5,218 bases of DNA from Clostridia bacterium (GTDB taxonomy: Bacteria; Bacillota_A; Clostridia; Christensenellales; CAG-138). The DNA lies in NCBI GenBank assembly GCA_017459315.1, contig JAFUDD010000303.1, positions 1-5,218 on the forward strand, written 5' to 3'. Numbering within the stretch: the first letter of the stretch is position 1; the number at the start of each line of letters is the position of its first letter. Below are positions 1 through 5,218 of the stretch, piece after piece. Under the pieces are notes generated by a model, which saw nothing but the letters and a program-made list of their open reading frames with translations, was not told where the DNA came from and did no database searches. A program made the translations under genes and the position numbers.

Positions 1-1424
1 GATATCCCAAGCAAAGCTAATCCGATATACGGCGGGTGTCTGCGATTCGACAAAAATAGTTGAGAGCACATGATAAGTCCTGCATAGTAAGCGCCCACAG
101 ACAATATATGCGGTTCGCGTATTTGTAACGGTGTCGTTTGCAGCCATGCTGTGAGTCGATCTATATACACCAAGGCTCCGTACGGTATAACGGATAACCC
201 CTTCGCCACATGCGGCATGAACGGTGATAGAAAGACAGACAGAAAGGCCATCGGCATTAGAATCGGCAATACCGGCGCCAGCAGCAACGACATCGGTACC
301 GACATCCATGATACGGAACCGAACAACGAAGCCTGCAGCGGCAGAATGCCGACGATGGCCGCAGTTGATCCGATCAGCGCCCTTGACAGGCGATTGTCCG
401 GCAAGTGCAGCAGATTCGTCAGCGGCTTTGTCAATAAAAGAATGCCCGCCATGGAGCCGAACGAAAGCAAGAAGCTCGCCGTATATAGGCTATACGGATT
501 CAGGAACAATACGGCGGCCAGAGAAAAGCAATAGGCGCTTGGCGGATCGGATTGCCGATCCTGCAACAGCGGAAGCTGCAGCGCGAGCAGAAAGAACGTG
601 GCACGAAGGACAGACGGCGTAAACGCGGTCAACGCACAGTAGAACGAAGCAAAGACCATAATGAGCAGTAGATTCAGCCATCGCTTGCCGGTGCGCAGCA
701 ACGATCCGATCAGCGTCAACAGAACGGTGATGTGCATACCGGAGACAGCAAACAAGTGCAGGATGCCGCTGTTCGTAAACTGTTTTTGCTCCATATACGT
801 GAAGTCCGAACGGTCACCGAGCAGCATGCCCTTCGCAATAGACGCTTTATCGCCGTACAGTCTGTCCGCCGCAAATGAAAACGAACGTCTGAGGCGTAGA
901 AGCTCACCGTATGCATCGTTGCTTTGCGAAAGAACTACCGGTATCTCCCCTGTCTCTGCTGTGGTGAAAATGCCTTTTGCCCTGTCCTGCGTATCTGCAT
1001 CTGCTTTTGCGGTCACATGAACTTCAATCCTATCGCCGTAACGGATATCGGCAACAGGCATTTTCACAGTCGCTTTCGCATGCAAATGCGTGTCGTCCAA
1101 GGCTACGTTCCGAACGGTAAGGTGCATTACGGTCTTTCCGACTTCCGGCGCTTCGGATACCGTACCGCGCAGGAGATATCCTCCTTCCGGCACAGCGTCC
1201 TTCGCAATATAATATGTTCGTGCACAAAGAATAGCAAAGCAGATAAGCAGCAGCAGCCAACTTGTCCGTTTGCGAAGCATGACAGCAGCGCCCAAAGCGA
1301 GAACAGCTAAACTGATGGTTACCCAAGCAGACGGCAGCAACGATCCGCAAAGCACGCCAAGAAGGGCGCCCGCTGCTGCGCCGATCATGGGGCGAGTATG
1401 AAAATACAATCTGTTCCGTTCCAT
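1..1424 (-). CDS. comEC: ComEC/Rec2 family DNA-uptake channel protein, N-terminal 474 codons (continues past the left edge)
   Basis: Translating the minus strand from the ATG at 1424-1422 gives a frame with no stop codon to the window edge. In the family this polytopic membrane protein carries single-stranded DNA across the cytoplasmic membrane during transformation. Seen here: three hydrophobic segments near residues 13-30, 33-50 and 56-68; a soluble beta-rich stretch at about 70-190 matching the DUF4131/OB-fold region; and the ComEC signature, with GDRS at 203-206 and HLFAVSGMH at 223-231. Many hydrophobic helices follow, including the DPPSA...LNPYSLY segment typical of the competence domain. 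Family members usually end in a metallo-beta-lactamase-like domain, which would lie beyond position 1, so its presence cannot be judged. The start is uncertain: the ribosome site before the ATG is weak, and the TTG at codon 6 or ATG at codon 13 are alternatives. The gene is divergent from the sirtuin, and no comEA lies upstream. Family assignment is firm. Confidence 0.93.
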   Translation of the reverse strand, partial: MERNRLYFHTRPMIGAAAGALLGVLCGSLLPSAWVTISLAVLALGAAVMLRKRTSWLLLLICFAILCARTYYIAKDAVPEGGYLLRGTVSEAPEVGKTVMHLTVRNVALDDTHLHAKATVKMPVADIRYGDRIEVHVTAKADADTQDRAKGIFTTAETGEIPVVLSQSNDAYGELLRLRRSFSFAADRLYGDKASIAKGMLLGDRSDFTYMEQKQFTNSGILHLFAVSGMHITVLLTLIGSLLRTGKRWLNLLLIMVFASFYCALTAFTPSVLRATFFLLALQLPLLQDRQSDPPSAYCFSLAAVLFLNPYSLYTASFLLSFGSMAGILLLTKPLTNLLHLPDNRLSRALIGSTAAIVGILPLQASLFGSVSWMSVPMSLLLAPVLPILMPMAFLSVFLSPFMPHVAKGLSVIPYGALVYIDRLTAWLQTTPLQIREPHILSVGAYYAGLIMCSQLFLSNRRHPPYIGLALLGI

Positions 1425-1431
1425 AGTCTTC

Positions 1432-1460
1432 AGTATAACAAACAGAACAGCAGGAAACAA
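1432..1460 (-). promoter_or_regulatory. Candidate extended -10 promoter for comEC
   Basis: Read on the minus strand, TTGTTT (plus positions 1455-1460) and TATACT (1432-1437) are separated by exactly 17 bp. The -10 is preceded by TG at the extended -10 position, giving TGTTATACT. The -10 matches consensus at 5 of 6 bases, the -35 at only 3 of 6. The predicted transcription start falls near 1425, next to the ATG at 1424, so the message would have little or no leader. The -35 lies inside the sirtuin 5' leader. Inferred from sequence alone. Confidence 0.5.
1434..1439 (+). promoter_or_regulatory. Candidate -10 element for the sirtuin gene, overlapping the comEC -10
   Basis: TATAAC matches the -10 consensus at 5 of 6 bases and would place a transcription start near 1446, about 32 nt before the sirtuin ATG. 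No convincing -35 lies 16-18 bp upstream; the hexamer at 1411-1416, CTGTTC, matches at only 2 of 6. The element shares its bases with the minus-strand -10, because GTATAAC is nearly self-complementary. Confidence 0.35.
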
Positions 1461-1477
1461 GAGAAAGGATAACATTT

Positions 1478-2200
1478 ATGAACGCAGCATTACAGAATGT
1501 GATTGCCTCCTCCCGAAAAATCGTCTTTTTAGGCGGCGCAGGGCTCAGCACCGAAAGCGGCATACCGGATTTCCGCAGCTCAGACGGCATATATAAAGCG
1601 AGGAAAGCATACGGTGTTCCGCCGGAGGTTTTGCTTTCGCATGACTTTTTTGAGGAGTATCCGGAAATCTTCTTCGACTATTACCGAAAAAATCTGCTCT
1701 ATCCGGATGCAAAGCCCAACAATGCGCATAAGGCTTTGGCGAAACTTGAACGTGACGGCAAGCTGAACGCCGTGATCACTCAAAATATAGACAACTTACA
1801 CCAGCTTGCGGGAAGCAAGCGCGTTCTAGAACTGCACGGCAGCGTATACCGGAACCATTGCATCAAGTGCCGCAGGTTCTATCCCGTGGAAACGATCATG
1901 CAGGCGAAAGGTGTGCCGTATTGCGAATGTGGTGGCATTATTAAGCCGGATGTTGTGCTTTATGGAGAAGGTCTCGACCAACGTGTTCTGATGGATTCGA
2001 TCCGCGCTATTCGTGAGGCGGATACAATGATCGTAGGCGGGACATCTCTTGCCGTGTACCCTGCAGCCGGTTTGATTGATTATTTTACCGGAAAGAATCT
2101 TGTTTTGATCAATCTTTCCGAAACGCCGCGGGATTCCGATGCGACTCTTTGTGTGCATGAAAAAATTGGTGAGGCGCTTTCCTTTGTGTTGGAAGATTGA
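1478..2200 (+). CDS. NAD+-dependent protein deacylase, sirtuin (Sir2/CobB) family
   Basis: Sirtuins remove acetyl or related acyl groups from protein lysines in the cytoplasm, consuming NAD+ and releasing nicotinamide and O-acyl-ADP-ribose. The 240-residue product has the core family length. Visible motifs: GAGLS (20-24) and SGIPDFR (27-33) of the NAD+ site; QNIDNLH (102-108) with the catalytic Asn-Asp pair; HGS (120-122) with the general-base His120; zinc ligands Cys128, Cys131, Cys149 and Cys151; KPDVVLYGE (156-164); GTSL (188-191) and the INLSE strand (211-215). The second cysteine pair is C-X-C rather than the common C-X2-C. By eye, the Tyr-X-X-Arg pair of desuccinylases is not intact (Asp67-Tyr-Tyr-Arg70), so deacetylase activity is likelier, with low certainty. 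The ATG has AAAGGA eight bases upstream. The gene is divergent from comEC, and its stop codon lies within the next promoter's -35 box. It is not a defence-type SIR2 fusion. Confidence 0.95.
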   Translation: MNAALQNVIASSRKIVFLGGAGLSTESGIPDFRSSDGIYKARKAYGVPPEVLLSHDFFEEYPEIFFDYYRKNLLYPDAKPNNAHKALAKLERDGKLNAVITQNIDNLHQLAGSKRVLELHGSVYRNHCIKCRRFYPVETIMQAKGVPYCECGGIIKPDVVLYGEGLDQRVLMDSIRAIREADTMIVGGTSLAVYPAAGLIDYFTGKNLVLINLSETPRDSDATLCVHEKIGEALSFVLED

Positions 2201-2225
2201 CATTCGATGGTAATTCTTTTATAAT
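2197..2225 (+). promoter_or_regulatory. Perfect-consensus sigma-A/sigma-70 promoter upstream of mrp
   Basis: TTGACA at 2197-2202 and TATAAT at 2220-2225 are both 6 of 6 matches, separated by exactly 17 bp. The -35 box overlaps the last codons of the sirtuin gene: its bases 2-4 are the TGA stop at 2198-2200. The predicted transcription start is near 2232, giving a leader of about 31 nt that contains the mrp ribosome site. It would drive mrp and probably the two genes after it. No operator-like palindrome is evident around it. Confidence 0.87.
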
Positions 2226-2247
2226 ATATTTACAAAAATGCAGTTTC

Positions 2248-2255
2248 GAAAGGAA
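2248..2255 (+). promoter_or_regulatory. Ribosome binding site that fixes the mrp start
   Basis: GAAAGGAA lies with its AGGA core eight bases before the ATG at 2263. The same frame is open back to a TTG at 2197, but that TTG is the first base of the -35 box, lies upstream of the predicted transcript start and has no ribosome site. ATG 2263 is therefore the start. Confidence 0.85.
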
Positions 2256-2262
2256 TTTTACG

Positions 2263-3084
2263 ATGGCCGATTGCAACCATGACTGCAGCAGCTGCGGTAA
2301 GACCTGTGCGGAGCGTGCTCCGCAGGATTTGCATGAAAAGCCGCATGCGCAGTCGCACATCAAAAAAGTAATTGCTGTCGTCTCCGGAAAAGGCGGCGTC
2401 GGCAAATCGCTTGTCACCTCCCTATTGGCGGTAAACAGCTCCAGAAACGGCTTCCGCACTGCAATTCTGGACGCTGACATTACAGGCCCCTCCATACCGA
2501 ATGTTTTCGGCGTACATGAAAAGGCTCTTGGTAACGGAGAAGGCATCCTCCCCGTCAGAAGCAAGACCGGTATTGACCTGATGTCGATCAATCTGCTTTT
2601 GGAAAACGAAACGGACCCGGTCGTATGGCGGGGCCCGATCATTGCGGGCGCCGTTAAGCAATTCTGGACCGAAGTGATTTGGTCGGATGTTGATTTTATG
2701 TATGTAGATATGCCGCCGGGAACCGGCGACGTGCCGCTGACCGTATTCCAGTCCCTTCCCATTGACGGCATCGTGATCGTCACTTCTCCGCAGGAGCTTG
2801 TCGGCATGATCGTACAGAAGGCCGTCAAGATGGCCGAAATGCTGCATCTGCCTATATTAGGCGTTGTAGAAAACTATTCTTACTTCGAGTGCCCGGATTG
2901 CGGAAAACGTCATAAGCTGTTCGGTGACAGTCATCTTGATCAGATCGTTTCGCAATATGGAATCGACACCGTATGCCGCATTCCGATCCAGCCGAAGCTG
3001 GCCGAAGCCTGTGACGCCGGATTGATCGAGTTTTACGAAGGAGATTGGCTTGCTACGTTATCAGAAAAGATTACCAAGCTGTAA
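2263..3084 (+). CDS. mrp: Mrp/NBP35 (ApbC) family iron-sulfur cluster carrier P-loop ATPase
   Basis: Members bind and transfer Fe-S clusters to apoproteins in the cytosol, with ATP hydrolysis by a dimeric deviant-Walker ATPase. The 273-residue product shows an N-terminal cysteine cluster, Cys4-X3-Cys8-X2-Cys11-X3-Cys15; the deviant Walker A GKGGVGKS at 42-49 with signature Lys43; DADITGPSIP at 70-79; WRGPI at 122-126; the switch II/Walker B segment VDMPPGTGD at 148-156; and the C-terminal CPDC pair at 210-213, which holds the bridging cluster in the family. The N-terminal cluster resembles the extra ferredoxin-like motif of Nbp35-type proteins and of many clostridial Mrp proteins. Its spacing differs from eukaryotic Nbp35, so whether it holds a stable cluster is inference. 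The start is set by the ribosome site at 2248-2255. The gene has its own strong promoter and is probably first of a three-gene operon. Family assignment is very secure; the in vivo client proteins are unknown. Confidence 0.96.
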   Translation: MADCNHDCSSCGKTCAERAPQDLHEKPHAQSHIKKVIAVVSGKGGVGKSLVTSLLAVNSSRNGFRTAILDADITGPSIPNVFGVHEKALGNGEGILPVRSKTGIDLMSINLLLENETDPVVWRGPIIAGAVKQFWTEVIWSDVDFMYVDMPPGTGDVPLTVFQSLPIDGIVIVTSPQELVGMIVQKAVKMAEMLHLPILGVVENYSYFECPDCGKRHKLFGDSHLDQIVSQYGIDTVCRIPIQPKLAEACDAGLIEFYEGDWLATLSEKITKL

Positions 3085-3101
3085 GCCTTTTGACCGCCCG
3101 G

Positions 3102-3108
3102 AAGGAGG
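3102..3108 (+). promoter_or_regulatory. Strong ribosome binding site selecting a TTG start
   Basis: AAGGAGG ends nine bases before the TTG at 3118 but only three bases before another in-frame TTG at 3112. The next in-frame ATG is at 3136, 27 bases away. Spacing favours TTG 3118, which also gives an MKPYQEM N-terminus like that of family members. Confidence 0.8.
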
Positions 3109-3117
3109 AAATTGATC

Positions 3118-4401
3118 TTGAAGCCGTATCAAGAAATGAATCGCGAAGAGCTGATCGCAGAAAAAGAGATCGTTTGCCGGCAGATAGAACAAAAACGCAG
3201 TCTGCATTTACAGTTGGACATGTCCCGTGGAAAGCCCGGCAAGGAGCAGTTGGCATTGTCGATGGATATGCTTTCCGACTTGCAAACTGTTGAAGATTGT
3301 TTCGACGATAATACCGACGCCAGAAATTACGGATGCTTGTCCGGGTTGCCTTCTGCAAAGGCGCTTTTTGCCGATATTCTCGATACGACGCCGGACCATA
3401 TCTTTGTCGGCGGAAACGCGAGTCTGCAGCTGATGTATGACCTGATTGCAAAGGCCTATACCCACGGTCTGCTCCACAGTCCCTCGCCTTGGAGCCGTCG
3501 CAGCACAGTACGGTTTCTCTGCCCTGCCCCCGGCTATGACCGGCATTTCCGTATTTCCGAAACATTCGGCATGGAGATGATCCCGGTTGCCATGACGCCG
3601 GATGGGCCGGATATGGACGTTGTCGAGCAATGGGTCAAGGATCCCAACGTGCTCGGTATGTGGTGCTGTCCCAAGTATTCCAACCCGGATGGCATTATAT
3701 ACAGCGAAGAAACCGTGCGTCGCATTGCTGCGCTTCATCCGGCTGCACTGGATTTTACGGTCATATGGGATAATGCCTACTGCATCCATGAATTTGACGG
3801 TGACTACGTGCCTTTCCCGGATATTCTGTCACTTTGCGAAAAGGCCGGTAATCCGGACATGGTATATGAGTTTGCCTCCACTTCAAAGATCACCTTCCCC
3901 GGCGCAGGTATTTCCTGCATGGCTACCTCCAAGGACAATCTTGCGTATCTGACAAAGCTGATCGGCGCGCAGATTATCAGTTATGATAAACTGAATCAGA
4001 TTCGGCATGTTCGTTTCCTGAAGGATAAGGCGAATACGCTTGCCTTGATGAAACAGCATGCATCGCTGCTGAAGCCGCGCTTTGATGCGGTGCTCGATGC
4101 GCTCGATAAGGAAATCAAGCCGCTTTCTATTGCCAACTGGACAAAGCCTAAGGGCGGGTATTTCATCAGTTTGTTTGCGATGCCCGGAACCGCAAAACAA
4201 ACACTGTCTCTTGCAAAGGAGCTCGGCGTAACGATGACGTATGCCGGTGCTACTTACCCATACGGCCAGGACCCGTTTGACAGCAACATTCGTATTGCGC
4301 CGAGTGTGCCGTCTTTGGACGAGTTGAAGGAAGCCGTATCCGTTCTCTGCCTCTGCTTGCGGTTCACCGCATTGGAACAGTACTTAAAAACCGTACAATA
4401 A
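3118..4401 (+). CDS. PLP-dependent aminotransferase, class Ic-type aspartate aminotransferase family
   Basis: This is a fold-type I aminotransferase, probably cytosolic and dimeric, that would move an amino group between an amino acid such as aspartate or glutamate and a 2-oxo acid using pyridoxal phosphate. Seen in the 427-residue product: LDMSRGKP (33-40), characteristic of this family; GGNASLQLMYD (98-108), the cofactor-phosphate loop; PKYSNPDG (185-192), where Asn189 matches the Asn of the usual NPTG loop; DNAY (218-221), with the Asp that pairs with the pyridine nitrogen and the Tyr beside its O3'; STSK (254-257), with Lys257 as the Schiff-base lysine; and NIRIAPS near the C-terminus, whose Arg should bind the substrate carboxylate. 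Length and N-terminus fit the group that includes the aspartate aminotransferase of Corynebacterium glutamicum. The start is TTG 3118. The gene lies 33 nt after mrp without a terminator and 13 nt before the next gene. Enzyme class is firm; aspartate as substrate is inferred from family resemblance. Confidence 0.92.
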   Translation: MKPYQEMNREELIAEKEIVCRQIEQKRSLHLQLDMSRGKPGKEQLALSMDMLSDLQTVEDCFDDNTDARNYGCLSGLPSAKALFADILDTTPDHIFVGGNASLQLMYDLIAKAYTHGLLHSPSPWSRRSTVRFLCPAPGYDRHFRISETFGMEMIPVAMTPDGPDMDVVEQWVKDPNVLGMWCCPKYSNPDGIIYSEETVRRIAALHPAALDFTVIWDNAYCIHEFDGDYVPFPDILSLCEKAGNPDMVYEFASTSKITFPGAGISCMATSKDNLAYLTKLIGAQIISYDKLNQIRHVRFLKDKANTLALMKQHASLLKPRFDAVLDALDKEIKPLSIANWTKPKGGYFISLFAMPGTAKQTLSLAKELGVTMTYAGATYPYGQDPFDSNIRIAPSVPSLDELKEAVSVLCLCLRFTALEQYLKTVQ

Positions 4402-4414
4402 AGGAGAAACGAAC

Positions 4415-5218
4415 ATGGAAATCAAAGAGCAAATCAAACAGACAAAGGAACGGAAAAAGGGGTTTGTAAAGGCTTTGCCCAACGATCAGCGACGTCTGCT
4501 GAAGCTGTATGAGCAGGCCAAGGCCGGTGAAAAACGGTCGTTGATCGGAATCGGCGTATGGGCGGCGTTGCTGATCATTGCCTACGTCGTCATCAGTCTT
4601 GTTCTCCCGTACGCAAACAATTGGATCTGGAACAGCGTGGTTGCGCTCGTACTGATCGCAGGCGGAACAGCGTTGCTCCTGTTCCTGCGCAAATCCTATA
4701 AGGAAAAGGCGCAGGCGCTTGCAAGCGCGATCACGGATTATGTCCACGAGTACGAAGGTATCAAGGACCGTATCCGTCAGCTTGAAAAAGCCGAAAAGGA
4801 ACGCGCCGTTGCCGCTCGCAAAGCCGAGCGTGCCGAAGAGCGTGCAAGGGTCGCCCGTGAAAAGGCAGAACGGGAAGCTGCCTTGGCGCATGAACAGGCA
4901 GAACGGGCCCGCAAAGAAACGGAAGCGGCACTTGGCGTACAGGCTCCTGTTACCGACGATCTGCTCGAAACGGAAGAACAGCCCGCAGAGCCGGAGCCTG
5001 TTGCTGAACCGGTTCCCGCCGAGCCTGTCCCTGCAATAACGGAACAGACTATTGCGCCCGCTGAACCGACGCCCCTTGAAGAAGCGGTCGCTGCTTTCGA
5101 GCCCGTTTTGGAATCTGCAGAAGAATCCACGGAATCTGCGTGTGAAGCCGTTGAAGAAGCAAAGGAAAGCGCGTGCGAATGTGCCGCACAAGCTGCCGAA
5201 ACGATCAGCGAATCCTCC
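4415..5218 (+). CDS. Two-helix membrane protein with long charged coiled coil, function unknown (continues past the right edge)
   Basis: I do not recognise this gene. The frame is open for 268 codons to the edge, from an ATG with AGGAG eight bases upstream; that ribosome site directly follows the aminotransferase TAA, suggesting translational linkage. In order: a basic, charged N-terminus (1-41); two hydrophobic helices at about 43-64 and 72-91 joined by a short YANNWIWN-containing loop, forming a membrane hairpin; a long Ala/Glu/Arg/Lys helix (about 95-172) likely to be a coiled coil, with A-E-R/K units starting at 126, 137, 151 and 162; a Pro/Glu/Ala-rich tail (about 177-230) with repeated EPV units; then an acidic Ala/Glu segment with Cys243, Cys254 and Cys256. 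By the positive-inside rule both ends are probably cytoplasmic. The layout recalls membrane-tethered scaffold or TolA-like proteins, but low-complexity similarity is not evidence of function. The C-terminus is outside the window. Confidence 0.82.
   Translation, partial: MEIKEQIKQTKERKKGFVKALPNDQRRLLKLYEQAKAGEKRSLIGIGVWAALLIIAYVVISLVLPYANNWIWNSVVALVLIAGGTALLLFLRKSYKEKAQALASAITDYVHEYEGIKDRIRQLEKAEKERAVAARKAERAEERARVAREKAEREAALAHEQAERARKETEAALGVQAPVTDDLLETEEQPAEPEPVAEPVPAEPVPAITEQTIAPAEPTPLEEAVAAFEPVLESAEESTESACEAVEEAKESACECAAQAAETISESS
4853..4907 (+). repeat. Short in-gene direct repeat within the coiled-coil coding region
   Basis: GGCAGAACGGG occurs at 4864-4874 and again at 4897-4907, exactly 33 bases (11 codons) apart, encoding two A-E-R units. 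Related units upstream are diverged at the nucleotide level. This looks like coiled-coil periodicity, or a small internal duplication, rather than a mobile or regulatory repeat. Confidence 0.5.

Noticed and set aside
151..1310. Several plus-strand open frames between 151 and 1310
   Set aside because: All are antisense to the uninterrupted ComEC frame, have no family features and lack convincing ribosome sites.
1030..1590. A 186-codon minus-strand open frame crossing the comEC start and the sirtuin 5' end
   Set aside because: It is in another frame from the clear ComEC product and overlaps conserved sirtuin motifs. Its translation has no family features.
1478..2200. The sirtuin as part of an anti-phage system (SIR2 effector)
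   Set aside because: It is a stand-alone 240-residue enzyme with a complete zinc site and catalytic His. There is no partner such as Argonaute, HerA or a TIR/SLOG domain, and the neighbours are housekeeping genes.
2197..2262. TTG at 2197 as an upstream start for mrp, adding 22 residues
   Set aside because: It sits in the -35 box upstream of the predicted transcript start, has no ribosome site, and the added residues are not Mrp-like. ATG 2263 has a good site.
2201..2262. A terminator or riboswitch between the sirtuin and mrp
   Set aside because: No stable hairpin with a U-run is visible in these 62 bases, and the space is taken by promoter and ribosome site.
2109..2847. Two long minus-strand open frames opposite mrp
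   Set aside because: They are antisense shadows of a strongly conserved ATPase, and one also covers the perfect plus-strand promoter.
3112..3117. TTG at 3112 as the aminotransferase start
   Set aside because: It is only three bases from the AAGGAGG core, too close for efficient initiation; TTG 3118 has nine-base spacing.
4364..5191. A 275-codon minus-strand open frame rich in Phe, Arg and Leu
   Set aside because: It lies opposite the coiled-coil gene. GAA, GCA and AAG-type codons on the plus strand rarely give stops in antisense, so the open length is expected. It has no recognisable domain, and the plus strand has a good ribosome site, membrane helices and clean operon spacing.
1..5218. 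tRNA or rRNA genes, CRISPR repeats, transposase or insertion-sequence ends
   Set aside because: None was seen on either strand; nearly all bases are accounted for by five protein genes and short regulatory gaps.

Overview
The window reads as an ordinary chromosomal segment of a Bacillota (Firmicutes) bacterium, most likely an anaerobic clostridial or related lineage. This is inferred from strong AGGAGG-type ribosome binding sites at good spacing, a TTG start, a perfect sigma-A-type promoter, and Firmicutes-style versions of a Mrp/NBP35 ATPase, a class Ic-type aspartate aminotransferase and a class U-like sirtuin. Base composition is close to balanced by eye (not counted). I cannot name a genus. 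There are no RNA genes, insertion sequences, CRISPR arrays or phage genes, and coding density is very high.

Layout. From position 1424 leftwards to the window edge, the minus strand carries one uninterrupted frame that is the N-terminal 474 codons of ComEC/Rec2, the DNA-uptake channel. It is cut by the edge before its usual C-terminal hydrolase domain. A 53-bp divergent intergenic region (1425-1477) separates it from a plus-strand sirtuin deacylase (1478-2200). This gap holds a candidate bidirectional promoter whose two -10 elements overlap on the near-palindrome GTATAAC. A 62-bp gap (2201-2262) follows the sirtuin. It carries a textbook promoter, TTGACA - 17 bp - TATAAT, whose -35 box overlaps the sirtuin stop codon. 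Downstream come an Mrp/ApbC iron-sulfur carrier ATPase (2263-3084), a PLP-dependent aminotransferase (3118-4401), and a two-helix membrane protein with a long charged coiled coil (4415 to beyond 5218, incomplete). Gaps in this group are 33 and 13 nt, each with a good ribosome binding site and no visible terminator, so these three are probably one operon.

How they may work together. Mrp delivers Fe-S clusters, the aminotransferase feeds amino-acid metabolism, the sirtuin links protein acylation state to NAD+, and ComEC is a competence protein facing the other way. Nothing in the sequence ties them into a single pathway, and I see no undescribed system. The points most worth checking are the two promoter arrangements, a possible leaderless comEC transcript, the cysteine arrays in Mrp and the sirtuin, and the unrecognised coiled-coil membrane protein at the right edge.
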